Shown: positions 15,811 through 23,809, counted from the stretch's first letter. The stretch: DNA of 42,305 nucleotides from Lachnospiraceae bacterium (GCA_021200995.1 JAJQFS010000037.1:1-42305), one strand, 5' to 3'. Notes: generated by a model not told the origin, from the letters alone. Made by a program: numbers and translations.

Positions 15811-16980
15811 TCAATGCATCGTTTTCAGCAGGTTGATCTTCTCCAGCCGGTTCAGCGCCTCATACAGTGTCTCGTCCTGTTTTGCGAAATGAAGACGGAT
15901 CAGATGGTTCACATCCTCCCGAAAGAAGCTGGAACCCGGTACCGCTCCCACACCTACAATTCTCGCCAGATCCAGACAAAACTGCTCATCGGAGGCATAT
16001 CCAAACTCGCTGATATCCACCAGCACGTAATACGCTCCCTGCGGCTCAGTAAAATGCAGCCCCATATTCTTCAATCCGCCCACAAAGAGTTCCTTCATGT
16101 GTGTGTATTTATTCCGCAGCCACTCATAGTATTCATCCTCAAACCTCAGAGCCGTCACTGCCGCCTCCATCAGAGGCGCTGCCGCTCCCACAGTCAGAAA
16201 GTCATGCACTTTTTTCACTCGATCAGCCACCTCAGGAACAGCGATCACATAGCCCAGCCGCCAACCGGTAATAGAGTATGTCTTAGACAGGGAGCTGCAG
16301 ATAATGGTGCGCTCCCGCATGCCCGGCAATGTTGCCAGATATGTATGCTCACAAGGCCGATACACGATGTGCTCATACACTTCATCTGTGATGACAAAGA
16401 TGTCATATTTGATTGCCAGCTCCGCAATGATTTTCAGTTCACCCTCCGTGAAAACCTTTCCGCAGGGATTGGATGGATTACAGAGAATCAGAGCTTTCAC
16501 TCCGGGCAACCGGATGGCCGCCTCCAGCTCATCCGCGTCAAAACCGAAGGCCGGCGGCACAAGCGGTACATAGACAGACTCCGCTCCGCTCAAAATGGCG
16601 TCCGCTCCGTAATTTTCATAAAACGGAGAAAACACAACCACACGATCACCGGGATTACAGACCGCCATCATGGAAGCCATCATGGCCTCCGTACTCCCGC
16701 AGGTGACCACAATTTCGGTGTCCGGATTCACCTGCATTCCTGAGAAACGCTCCTGTTTTGCGGCCAGCGCCTCACGGAAATTCTGCGCACCCCAGGTCAG
16801 GGCATACTGATGGGGACCGGCAACAGCCACCTCAGACAATCTCTTCGTCAGCCTCTCGGGAGGCGCAAAATCAGGGAAACCCTGAGATAAATTGACAGCT
16901 CCGTACTGATTGGATACTCTGGTCATCCGGCGGATGACAGAATCCGTGAAAGCCTCCGTCCTTTTTGATAACTCCGGCAT
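15811..16980 (-). CDS. Class I/II PLP-dependent aminotransferase
   Basis: The 389-residue enzyme starts at an ATG behind AAGGGAGAAAG. It shows the fold-type I aminotransferase order: NLSQGFPDFAPP near the N-terminus, cofactor-binding GSTEAMMASMMAV (~115), ILCNPSNPCGKVF (~190) with the substrate-side Asn, VITDEVYEHIVY with the PLP-ring Asp and Tyr, and SSLSKTYSITGWRLGY with the Schiff-base lysine. It resembles aspartate/aromatic or methionine/kynurenine-type aminotransferases; the amino donor cannot be fixed. It is last in a row of same-strand genes, 23 bases after the glutamate-cysteine ligase, which suggests that it supplies or recycles an amino acid in the same sulfur-linked pathway. Confidence 0.87.
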   Translation of the reverse strand: MPELSKRTEAFTDSVIRRMTRVSNQYGAVNLSQGFPDFAPPERLTKRLSEVAVAGPHQYALTWGAQNFREALAAKQERFSGMQVNPDTEIVVTCGSTEAMMASMMAVCNPGDRVVVFSPFYENYGADAILSGAESVYVPLVPPAFGFDADELEAAIRLPGVKALILCNPSNPCGKVFTEGELKIIAELAIKYDIFVITDEVYEHIVYRPCEHTYLATLPGMRERTIICSSLSKTYSITGWRLGYVIAVPEVADRVKKVHDFLTVGAAAPLMEAAVTALRFEDEYYEWLRNKYTHMKELFVGGLKNMGLHFTEPQGAYYVLVDISEFGYASDEQFCLDLARIVGVGAVPGSSFFREDVNHLIRLHFAKQDETLYEALNRLEKINLLKTMH

Positions 16981-17003
16981 TTCTTTCTCCCTTCAGGTCC
17001 TTT

Positions 17004-18284
17004 TCAAATGCCGTTCCCCGCTTCCTGCTGCTGTCTGGCCAGCGCCAGCCCTTTACGGACAAAACCGCCGGAAAAAGCTTTGCGAATCTGCCAGGCGTAA
17101 CGGTTTTCCCCGTCGATGAATTTAGCTTCCTCAAAATCCAGCACCTGCTGCACTTCGGCAGGATAATAGCAATAAAACTCCCGCATCAGGGTGATGACAT
17201 TACGGGCAGCATGGGCAACCGAATAAGCACGGCCATCCGGCAGCATCAGATTCACCGTTTTCAGGTCATAGTGGGCGGCATTTTTAAAATTCTGAACCGC
17301 CTGCACCTGGTCCCGGTCATTGAAGGGCTGGTCGGGCGTGGCGGCCAGCCAGCATAACAGCAGCTGAGCAAAGGATACATCCCGTTCATCAATACCGGCA
17401 GATGTCAGCGGATTCAAGTCAAACATCCGCGGCTCAATGTGGTTGACGCCCCCGGATTCCAGTGCATCCAGCCGGTTGGGTCCGGCAGGCTTGAGCCGGA
17501 CAGGATAATACAGCTCTGAAGGAGCCTTAAGCCAGCCCCTGCGCACATAGTCCCGGATGCTCTCCACGTAGGCGGGCAGACTGCTGTAGTCAAATATCGG
17601 AGCAAAGGCGTTCCAATACCCCAGCTCACTGCACCGCACAGACGCCAGGCCCTGGAACACATCCCCGTCAAACCGTTCTTTTTCCACATAAGAGCTGTCC
17701 AGCAGGGGACTGGCTGCGGTAATGGCCGTCAAAATCCATCCATAGGCCGCGACCCTCTTTGCCAGTGTCAGATAGAGGTTATTCTGATAGTCGATATAGC
17801 TGGACTGTCCGCTGCGCTGAAAATCCTGACGCAGCAGCTCCTCATGAAAGGAATAGTTGACATGGATACCCGACAGAGTCATCTTATACCGGCCATACCG
17901 CTTGGAAAGGTAATTCCGGTATATTGTCTTACCTGACTGCGCACCCTCAAACTGAGCCACCGGAATATCCTGCTCGTTGCGGATATAGGGCGGATTGGAG
18001 AACGGCCACAGATATTCTCTGGGAGTCATCTTTGCCAGGGTTTTCTGAATCGTCCGGGTATGCTGCTCCAGCTCCGCTACCACAGCGTGGGGGCTGGGCT
18101 GGACGGATGTATTGATCTCCGTCTGGTTTTCACAGAAGTCCCTGACAATGTTTGGATTATCCATAAATGGATGCGGCGTGTGGGACAGAAAACCCGCCTC
18201 GTCCGTCCGCAGGCTCTCTTTTTCCAGGCCAAAGCTGCCGGAAAGCAGCAGTTTCGCCAGTTCCGGCGAATCAATCTGTAACAT
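17004..18284 (-). CDS. Glutamate-cysteine ligase (gamma-glutamylcysteine synthetase)
   Basis: A GAGGAGGTAATGAG site directly precedes the ATG. The 426-residue protein begins with the ligase signature FGLEKESLRTDEAGFLSHTP and RDFCENQTEINTSV, where the conserved glutamates bind metal and ATP. It continues with LSGIHVNYSF, GWILTAITAASPLLDSS, and the C-terminal NHIEPRMFDLNPL. These match the GshA type and the N-terminal half of the bifunctional GshF. The ATP-grasp half of GshF is absent, and the length agrees with a stand-alone enzyme. It joins the gamma-carboxyl of Glu to Cys. Neighbours are a Cys/Met PLP enzyme, a LysR regulator and an ATP-grasp ligase that could perform a second ligation. Confidence 0.88.
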   Translation of the reverse strand: MLQIDSPELAKLLLSGSFGLEKESLRTDEAGFLSHTPHPFMDNPNIVRDFCENQTEINTSVQPSPHAVVAELEQHTRTIQKTLAKMTPREYLWPFSNPPYIRNEQDIPVAQFEGAQSGKTIYRNYLSKRYGRYKMTLSGIHVNYSFHEELLRQDFQRSGQSSYIDYQNNLYLTLAKRVAAYGWILTAITAASPLLDSSYVEKERFDGDVFQGLASVRCSELGYWNAFAPIFDYSSLPAYVESIRDYVRRGWLKAPSELYYPVRLKPAGPNRLDALESGGVNHIEPRMFDLNPLTSAGIDERDVSFAQLLLCWLAATPDQPFNDRDQVQAVQNFKNAAHYDLKTVNLMLPDGRAYSVAHAARNVITLMREFYCYYPAEVQQVLDFEEAKFIDGENRYAWQIRKAFSGGFVRKGLALARQQQEAGNGI

Positions 18285-18364
18285 CTCATTACCTCCTCAT
18301 AACAACTCACGACTCGTTTTAACTGCTCCGGTTCCTGTCCTGTCGCTCCCGGGGGCAAACTGCT

Positions 18365-19516
18365 CTATCCAAAGGAATCCATCGCCTGCTTCAGATCATC
18401 AATCAGATCCTCTTTTGTTTCGATGCCCACGGACATACGCAACACACAGTCTGTAATACCATTTTTTCGCTGTACCTCCACCGGCACATCGGCATGCGTC
18501 TGTGTCGTGGGATAGGTCAGCAGCGTTTCCACTCCTCCCAGACTCTCCGCGAAGGGAATCAGCCTGGTACTCTTCAAAATGTGGCGCGCCAGCCTGGCGC
18601 TTTCCACTTCAAAAGTAATCATACTGCCAAAGCCGCTGGCCTGCCGTTTACAGATCTCATGTGCCTGCGTACCGGGAATCCCCGGATAATAGACCTTCCG
18701 CACCCGGCTCTCCCCCTGCAGGAAGGCCGCAATGGCCTGCGCATTCTCCTGGGCCCGCTCCATACGAATGGGAAGGGTCTTGATTCCCCGCAGAATCAGC
18801 CAGCTGTCAAAAGGAGCCAGCCCGGAACCGACGGTCTTGATGATAAACCGAAGCTGCTCGGACAACTCCAATGAATTTGTCACCAGAAAGCCGGCCAGTG
18901 TGTCGTTGTGTCCGCCCAGAAATTTTGTGCCGCTATGAATCACAATGTCCGCACCCAGAGTCAGCGGCTTCTGAAAATATGGAGACAGGAAGGTGTTGTC
19001 CACGATCAGCCAAAGTCCGTGCCTCTTTGCCGTTTCCGCCATCTTACGAATATCGATCACGTTCATCATGGGGTTCGTGGGCGTTTCAATGAAAATGGCC
19101 CGCGTGTTTTCCTGTATGAAGGATTCCACATTCTCTCTCACGCAGTCGATGTGGCTGAACGTAATACCGTTCTTTTGACTGATGGAGCGAAACAGGCGGA
19201 TGCTCCCACCGTACAGATCGGAGTCGGTGATGATATGATCTCCCGGACGAAACAGTTCCATCAGCGCGGTAATCGCCGCCATGCCGGTAGAAAAGGCCAG
19301 TGCGTCTATACCGCCCTCCAGAGAGGCTACAACCTGTTCCAGCTGCTGTCTGGTAGGATTTTGCAGACGGCTGTAGGCAAAGCCGGTATCCTGTCCCACC
19401 GCAGAGTGCGCAAAGGTGGCAGTCTGGTAAATGGGGAAGCTGATGGAGCCGGTTTTGTCCCCCTCAAATTTCACACCGTCTCCATAAATACATTTTGTCT
19501 CAATACCCCAGTCCAT
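18365..19516 (-). CDS. Cys/Met metabolism PLP enzyme (cystathionine gamma-synthase/lyase family)
   Basis: The start at 19516 (MDWGIETKCIYGD) has AAGGAG eight bases upstream. The 383-residue protein carries FAYSRLQNPTRQQLEQ (PLP-phosphate Tyr/Arg), FSTGMAAITALMELFRPGDH, ETPTNPMMNVIDI, and DIVIHSGTKFLGGHNDTLAG with the Schiff-base lysine in SGTK. The C-terminal SLGGVETLLTYPTTQTHADV is also typical. The family interconverts Cys, homocysteine, cystathionine and acyl-homoserines; sequence alone does not separate synthase, gamma-lyase and sulfhydrylase. It sits 28 bases after the LysR gene and before glutamate-cysteine ligase, consistent with feeding cysteine into the ligase. Confidence 0.87.
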   Translation of the reverse strand: MDWGIETKCIYGDGVKFEGDKTGSISFPIYQTATFAHSAVGQDTGFAYSRLQNPTRQQLEQVVASLEGGIDALAFSTGMAAITALMELFRPGDHIITDSDLYGGSIRLFRSISQKNGITFSHIDCVRENVESFIQENTRAIFIETPTNPMMNVIDIRKMAETAKRHGLWLIVDNTFLSPYFQKPLTLGADIVIHSGTKFLGGHNDTLAGFLVTNSLELSEQLRFIIKTVGSGLAPFDSWLILRGIKTLPIRMERAQENAQAIAAFLQGESRVRKVYYPGIPGTQAHEICKRQASGFGSMITFEVESARLARHILKSTRLIPFAESLGGVETLLTYPTTQTHADVPVEVQRKNGITDCVLRMSVGIETKEDLIDDLKQAMDSFG

Positions 19517-19544
19517 TTTTGCCACTCCTTCCCTGTTTTCCGGC

Positions 19545-20465
19545 TTATGCAGAGGCAAGATAGCGTTTCATCGCCTCAATGTATTTTACTCCTGTCTGGC
19601 TTAATGCCAGATTTTTCCGGGTAATATAACCGATTTCCATGGCGCTTTCCGAATTCGTTCCATCATCCTGAAAGGGAACCGCCACATAGTCCGGCCCGTT
19701 CAGCTCTTCACAGATGATACCGGAGCAAAGCGTGTACCCGTTCAGGCCTACCATCAGGTTCAGCATGGTGGCCCTGTCATTTGCAACAATGACCTGAGCG
19801 TACTCACTGGTGGAAAGAATTTCCTCAGCATCATAGAAAGAACTGTTATCCCCCTGATCAAAGGCCAGACAGGGATAATGCGCCAGCTGCTCAAAGCATA
19901 TGGACGTCTCACCTGCCAGAGGATGACCCCGCCACATGTACACATAAGCGCGGCAATCCACCAGATGATGAAATTCCAGATGGGCGTTGTGAAACAGCTT
20001 CTCCATTGCCTTACGGTTAAAATCACTCAGATACAGCACATCGATCTCGCTTTTCATGGTGCTGACGTCGTTTATGACTTCCCGCGTCTTTGTTTCCTTG
20101 ATGGCGAATTCATATTTGGACACATCATATTCCTGTGCCATGTCTACGAACGCCTTCACCGCAAAGGAATAGTGCTGCGTAGAGACGCTGAATTTCTTCT
20201 TATAGGAGCCGCCCTTCCCATACTTCTTCATCAGACTTTCGTACTGGCGATAAATCTCTTTCGCATAGTGCAGAAACTCCACACCGTCATTGGTCAGCGT
20301 GACCCCTTTCCCACTACGATAAAGCAGTGTGACTCCAATCTCTTTTTCAAGTTCTTTGACCGCCTTGGTCAGGGACGGCTGAGAAACATAAAGCTGCTCC
20401 GCCGCCTTATTCATTGAGCCTGTTTCCGCGATCATAATAACATACGACAGTTGAATCAGCGTCAT
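19545..20465 (-). CDS. LysR-family transcriptional regulator
   Basis: The 306-residue protein starts with the winged HTH of LysR regulators (LIQLSYVIMIAETGSMNKAA, then EQLYVSQPSLTKAVKELEKE). The effector domain follows from about residue 90 (KKFSVSTQHYSFAVKAFVDM) with two substrate-binding lobes (LVDCRAYVYMWRGHPLAGE). It lies between the ATP-grasp gene and the PLP gene, on the same strand. An inverted repeat 38 bases upstream of the start is a plausible binding site. By context it should sense a sulfur metabolite or amino acid and control the flanking genes. The effector is unknown. Confidence 0.88.
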   Translation of the reverse strand: MTLIQLSYVIMIAETGSMNKAAEQLYVSQPSLTKAVKELEKEIGVTLLYRSGKGVTLTNDGVEFLHYAKEIYRQYESLMKKYGKGGSYKKKFSVSTQHYSFAVKAFVDMAQEYDVSKYEFAIKETKTREVINDVSTMKSEIDVLYLSDFNRKAMEKLFHNAHLEFHHLVDCRAYVYMWRGHPLAGETSICFEQLAHYPCLAFDQGDNSSFYDAEEILSTSEYAQVIVANDRATMLNLMVGLNGYTLCSGIICEELNGPDYVAVPFQDDGTNSESAMEIGYITRKNLALSQTGVKYIEAMKRYLASA

Positions 20466-20502
20466 CCTGACTGCTCCCCCTTTTTCCGTTTCAGACCAAC
20501 AG

Positions 20503-20530
20503 ATATTCGGAACATATTTTATACCGATAT
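20503..20530 (-). promoter_or_regulatory. Candidate LysR operator (inverted repeat)
   Basis: ATATTCGG at 20503-20510 and CCGATAT at 20524-20530 form an imperfect inverted repeat separated by 13 AT-rich bases, just upstream of the LysR gene and overlapping TATAAA on the minus strand. The size and position suit autoregulation. Confidence 0.4.
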
Positions 20531-20548
20531 ATTACACTCTGATCGTCC

Positions 20549-21748
20549 TCACTCACCCCTGTGGCAAAGGATATAGTCCGCCTGCTCCCAAAGCTCCTCG
20601 ACTGAATCCGCGCGCAGGATAAACACATGACTGCCCATACCACCGGAAATAGAAGGCGGCGGGGTGTTTTCCAGAAGAATTTTACCGGAATAACGCCCAC
20701 GAATCTCTTCAGCAGAGTGAAGATAATTGTTCTGTCCGCTTCTGGCAAAATGCGTTACATAGGATTGAAAACGATAATTCGCGAATGAACGGTTCTCATC
20801 AAAAACCAGGCTCTCCGCCCAGATCTGATACACGTCCACGTTGTAGGCAAAATTCATCTTGTCCGGAATATAGCCGCCGGGAGCGCGGATGTTTACTTCC
20901 AGCCCCACAATATCCCCCTTCTTCCCCAGGCTGTCTTTATCGGTGTCCAGACGAAAGAACTCAAAATGGAAAAAGCGGTTCCGCAGGCCGAAGGCCTGCA
21001 CAACCCGCGTTCCGATCCCGTATAAATCTTTTTCCTGAATATTCTGGGTATAGCTGACATTCTCCCCGTTCCCCTGCAGCATATCCAACGGTGTCACTGC
21101 CATCACCTGTCCGGCGCAGAACAGAATATTACTCTGACTGTCGGTGATCCCGTCGAAGGTCTCGACATGCCCGGGAACAAATTCTTCCATAATATAAGCC
21201 TGCGCGTGCCTCTCGGAAAAGAACGCGTTCAGCTCCTCATCGGAGTGCAGCTTCCAGGTGTTTGCCGCACCCACGCCATTGTCCGGTTTGACGATCACGG
21301 GATAGCCGACCTGTGCCGCAAACTCTCTGCAGGCAATTGGATCCTCTGCCATTATATAACGCGCCGTTTTTACGCCCGCTCTGGCATAACCGGCCTTCAT
21401 GCGTGATTTGAACTTCACATTCTCCAGCTCAGTGCTATCAAAGCCACTAAGAATATGAAAGTCCGTGCGTAACCGCGCCTCCAGCTCCAACCAGTACTCA
21501 TTCTGGCTCTCGATGTAGTCAATACGTCCATATTTGAAAATATAAAATGCCACTGCGCGGTACACATCCTCGTACCGCTCCAGACTGGGCAGATAATAAT
21601 ACTCCGTCATAGAGCTTCTACATTCGTCGCTCAGTTCGGAATAAGGACAGTCTCCAATTCCGAGTACCTGCACGCCCAAACGCTGCAGCCGATCACAGAA
21701 ATGATAAAAATGATAAGGAAAATTCGGGGAAAGAAAGACAACGTTCAT
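20549..21748 (-). CDS. ATP-grasp carboxylate-amine ligase
   Basis: AGGAGG lies eight bases before the ATG at 21748; a longer frame upstream only shadows the esterase gene. The 399-residue protein opens with a pre-ATP-grasp domain (MNVVFLSPNFPYHFYHFCDR, then IDYIESQNEYWLELEARLR). The ATP-grasp domain has YPVIVKPDNGVGAANTW (ATP-binding Lys), YIMEEFVPGHVETFDG, and LEVNIRAPGGYIP, where ExNxR is the metal-binding site. Family members join a carboxylate to an amine or thiol with ATP, as in glutathione and dipeptide synthesis. It starts 14 bases after the esterase stop and precedes the LysR gene. The substrate is unknown; a gamma-glutamyl-cysteine acceptor is an attractive guess because a GshA-type ligase lies downstream. 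Confidence 0.82.
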   Translation of the reverse strand: MNVVFLSPNFPYHFYHFCDRLQRLGVQVLGIGDCPYSELSDECRSSMTEYYYLPSLERYEDVYRAVAFYIFKYGRIDYIESQNEYWLELEARLRTDFHILSGFDSTELENVKFKSRMKAGYARAGVKTARYIMAEDPIACREFAAQVGYPVIVKPDNGVGAANTWKLHSDEELNAFFSERHAQAYIMEEFVPGHVETFDGITDSQSNILFCAGQVMAVTPLDMLQGNGENVSYTQNIQEKDLYGIGTRVVQAFGLRNRFFHFEFFRLDTDKDSLGKKGDIVGLEVNIRAPGGYIPDKMNFAYNVDVYQIWAESLVFDENRSFANYRFQSYVTHFARSGQNNYLHSAEEIRGRYSGKILLENTPPPSISGGMGSHVFILRADSVEELWEQADYILCHRGE

Positions 21749-21761
21749 AGCGCAGAACCTC

Positions 21762-22514
21762 CTAAAACCATAAGAATTGCATCCATGTGGGAACCTGCAG
21801 CTCCCAGCTTCCTTCATTGTGCTGCCCATCCTGCTGACAATACAGGTAAGTCTGAATTTGTTTTTCCAAAAGCCGCGCCTCCAGATAACAGATGCTTTCT
21901 GAGAGATGATAAACATACTCAGGAGAATCCTCCGCGGTGCCCCAGCTGAAAAAGATCCTCGTATCCGGAGAAAAACTGCCATTTTGAATTTCTTCCTTAA
22001 AGCATTCCATGGCAGGAAGGAGCGAGGGCGAGATGACAGCCGCCTTGGAGAAAACCGCATTATATCGGAGTACGGAATAAAGCGCCAGCATACCGCCGTT
22101 GCTGTAACCGGCGATCGCAGTTGCCTCACGCTGCGGCCAGGTTCGGTAAGTCCGGTCGATAAAAGGCTTCAGGTCCTCTGTGACCCACCGCAGCGTTGTA
22201 TCGCCTCTCCCCCATACCTCTCCATATATCCGGCTGTATATATGAAACGGGCAGTACTCATGCAGACGCTGCACATCGTCAGAAGAACACTCGATCCCGA
22301 CCACGAGCAGCTTTTTGTGCCAGTGATCCAGAAAGTCCTTCAGTCCCAGCGCCTTTCCATAGGTAGCATCCTCATTGAAATACAGATTATGACCGTCAAA
22401 CATATAAAGCACCGGATAACGTTCGGTACTTTCACCATAGTCGTCAGGAAGATACAGATGTATCCTGCGCATCTGTGCCGCCGCCGGAAAATAGTAGTCA
22501 AACTTACTTACCAT
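21762..22514 (-). CDS. Alpha/beta-hydrolase, putative esterase
   Basis: This 250-residue protein belongs to the esterase-D/IroE-like group. RRIHLYLPDDYGESTERYPV and LYMFDGHNLYFNEDATYG are the family's N-terminal strands. IAGYSNGGMLALY contains the nucleophile Ser in GYSNG, WGTAEDSPEY likely carries the acid, and GQHNEGSWE holds the catalytic His before the C-terminal helix. No signal peptide is seen, so it is cytoplasmic. It is the first gene behind a perfect sigma-A promoter, with the ATG about 35 bases from the predicted transcript start, and it is followed closely by the ATP-grasp gene. It may hydrolyse an ester or thioester in the same pathway. Confidence 0.85.
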   Translation of the reverse strand: MVSKFDYYFPAAAQMRRIHLYLPDDYGESTERYPVLYMFDGHNLYFNEDATYGKALGLKDFLDHWHKKLLVVGIECSSDDVQRLHEYCPFHIYSRIYGEVWGRGDTTLRWVTEDLKPFIDRTYRTWPQREATAIAGYSNGGMLALYSVLRYNAVFSKAAVISPSLLPAMECFKEEIQNGSFSPDTRIFFSWGTAEDSPEYVYHLSESICYLEARLLEKQIQTYLYCQQDGQHNEGSWELQVPTWMQFLWF

Positions 22515-22555
22515 CAGATTCTCCTAAAACATACTAAAACAGTAGGGATAGCATC

Positions 22556-22584
22556 ATTATAAAAACTGTGAAGATATCTGTCAA
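22556..22584 (-). promoter_or_regulatory. Consensus sigma-A promoter of the esterase/ATP-grasp/GshA cluster
   Basis: TTGACA at 22584-22579, a 17-base spacer, and TATAAT at 22561-22556 on the minus strand match the consensus at all twelve positions. It is about 42 bases upstream of the esterase start and is the only strong promoter seen before the six-gene run. Confidence 0.85.
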
Positions 22585-22827
22585 TCCATTTGAAAGTCGT
22601 CTGCAATATAAAAAACTTATAACCGGTTCTAACGAATTTTGATAAGCAGATGATATCCCATAACATAATGGTAAATTGATCGAGAGAAAACTCCTTCCGC
22701 GCAATGACTGCCTCATCCGCATCACCGACAAACGCCTTAATTACAGACCTGATATGAATGATATCAGCATACGTGAAGCTGACAAGTAGAAACTCGTAAC
22801 CCAGGGACGGCATTAATTCGGGCCGAG

Positions 22828-23090
22828 CACGCCGTTGGCGTGGAATGCTTCGATAAAATTCATTTCAATTCGTAAAGTGGCAAGGCAATGCCTTTGTGCT
22901 ACAAAGACCGCTTTCGCTTACTCGTTGGGGCCGTCTCCGCTTCGCTCCTACGGGCAAAGCCCGCATGCTGTGCAGGTCCGCGCTGCACCGAAGGCGTCCC
23001 TTGTGGAAACGGACATCCCCCGGATGTCCAGCGCCCCAATCCCCTTTGAACATCACCTTCGGTGATGGGCTGTGCATTCTTTCAGAATGC
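22828..23090. repeat. Run of seven short triloop hairpins
   Basis: Seven perfect inverted repeats, each with a three-base loop, lie in 263 bases: CACGCC-GTT-GGCGTG (22828), AAGGC-AAT-GCCTT (22882), CTTTGT-GCT-ACAAAG (22892), CGGGC-AAA-GCCCG (22951), GGACATCC-CCC-GGATGTCC (23011), CATCACC-TTC-GGTGATG (23051) and GCATTCT-TTC-AGAATGC (23074). The open frames crossing it on both strands look non-biological. It could be a structured RNA or a cluster of palindromic repeats. Confidence 0.65.
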
Positions 23091-23209
23091 TTATCAAAAA
23101 TACTTGTTTTATAATATCGGTATCATTTTATTCTTTAAAACATATACTGATAAGGAACCGCATGGCAATGTAAGATGGTTAGGCTGCTCTTGGATTTCCT
23201 CTAAATCTG

Positions 23210-23238
23210 TTGACACTTTTCCAATCTTTTGCTATAGT
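23210..23238 (+). promoter_or_regulatory. Sigma-A promoter of the abi-type RNA/gene unit
   Basis: TTGACA at 23210-23215, a 17-base spacer, TATAGT at 23233-23238, with an extended -10. It drives the pseudoknotted RNA and the truncated Abi gene on the plus strand. Confidence 0.8.
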
Positions 23239-23244
23239 GTGTTC

Positions 23245-23314
23245 AGTGATCGTGTTGCGGAAACTTGCGAAGCCCGCGGCCGGGGGAGAGCCTGCGGGTC
23301 TCTCCCTCTTTTCT
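23245..23314 (+). ncRNA. Predicted pseudoknotted RNA upstream of an abi gene (abiF-RNA-like)
   Basis: The leader between the promoter and the Abi gene holds a seven-base-pair stem (GGGAGAG 23284-23290 with CTCTCCC 23300-23306). Its loop carries GCGGG (23294-23298), complementary to CCCGC at 23273-23277, giving an H-type pseudoknot. A pyrimidine-rich TCTTTTCTTCTT follows, as in a terminator. A conserved RNA upstream of AbiF/Abi_2 genes is known, and the position here fits. Identity was judged from structure and context only. Confidence 0.6.
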
Positions 23315-23330
23315 TCTTAAGGAGCCGTCC

Positions 23331-23645
23331 ATGGACAGGCAAAAGACATTTGCAAATTATGAACAGCAACTATATATCCTGCAGCAAGAGAAACACATTG
23401 TCATCTCTGATGCAGCCTCCGCCCAAAACATATTGGAGCAAATCGGTTACTTTCCTTTGTCAAGGACAGGTTTGAAACTTGAGTCCCATGCTTTTGGACA
23501 GATTCAAAATTCCGGTCACCGATATATAATTTTTCACATAAAAAGAAAATCCACAACACGCACTTCCAGCGCATCCTGCATTATGGTTAATAAGTTACAT
23601 CTGTCGCATCATGACAAAAATCCGGGGACACAAAAAGACCGATAA
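23331..23645 (+). pseudogene. Truncated Abi_2/AbiF-like abortive infection gene
   Basis: The ATG at 23331 has AAGGAG at the proper distance and lies downstream of a strong promoter. The first ~43 residues (KTFANYEQQLYILQQEKHIV followed by ISDAASAQNILEQIGYFPL) match the N-terminus of the Abi_2 family, whose members start with a xSYEEQLxxLxxRGLxI segment and an IGYY motif. After that the sequence loses all family resemblance; the remaining ~60 codons (LKLESHAFGQIQNSGHRYII) look like unrelated DNA. Intact members are about 300 residues, so most of the protein, including the catalytic-type C-terminus, is lost. The upstream RNA remains. A toxin activity from this fragment is unlikely. Confidence 0.65.
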
Positions 23646-23666
23646 ACCATGAAGTCTATCGGCTTT
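23632..23666 (-). terminator. Intrinsic terminator downstream of tRNA-Asn
   Basis: On the minus strand AAAGCCGATA pairs with TATCGGTCTTT across a 12-base loop (one bulge), followed by a run of five T at 23636-23632. It ends the tRNA transcript and could also stop transcripts entering from the left. Confidence 0.65.
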
Positions 23667-23696
23667 CCATCTCTGCTGTGCAAAGCTTCATACTAA

Positions 23697-23728
23697 GAAA
23701 TCTCGCATTCTTCGAACGCGAGATTTCA
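23697..23728 (-). terminator. Hairpin directly after tRNA-Asn
   Basis: A perfect ten-base inverted repeat GAAATCTCGC/GCGAGATTTC with a 12-base loop begins ten bases past the tRNA 3' end. The trailing sequence is only weakly T-rich (TTAGTA). It may act in 3' processing or as a first weak terminator. Confidence 0.5.
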
Positions 23729-23737
23729 AGTATTCAG

Positions 23738-23809
23738 CTCCCCAAGTAGGGCTCGAACCTACAACAACTCGGTTAACAGCCGAGTGCTCTACCATTGAGC
23801 TATTGAGGA
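23738..23809 (-). tRNA. tRNA-Asn (GTT)
   Basis: The minus strand folds into a standard cloverleaf. Acceptor stem TCCTCAA pairs with TTGGGGA (one G-T pair). The D arm is AGCTCAATGGTAGAGC. The anticodon stem is CTCGG/CCGAG with loop CTGTTAA, so anticodon GTT. The T arm contains GGTTCGAGCCC. CCA is not encoded. A promoter (23830-23858) lies just upstream and terminator hairpins lie downstream, so it is a single-gene unit. Confidence 0.96.

Noticed and set aside
15799-16743. Plus-strand frame of 314 codons
   Set aside because: It lies opposite the aminotransferase, whose motifs are complete; composition (many His, Arg, Gln) is typical of antisense translation.
18908-19624. Plus-strand frame of 238 codons
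   Set aside because: Antisense of the Cys/Met PLP enzyme; no domain or start signal.
22514-22813. Minus-strand frame of 99 codons upstream of the esterase
   Set aside because: It contains the consensus promoter of the esterase in its 3' part, has no ribosome-binding site and no similarity I recognise.
22835-23114. Several 70-codon frames over the hairpin cluster
   Set aside because: Overlapping frames on both strands with odd composition; better explained by palindromic GC-rich DNA than by genes.
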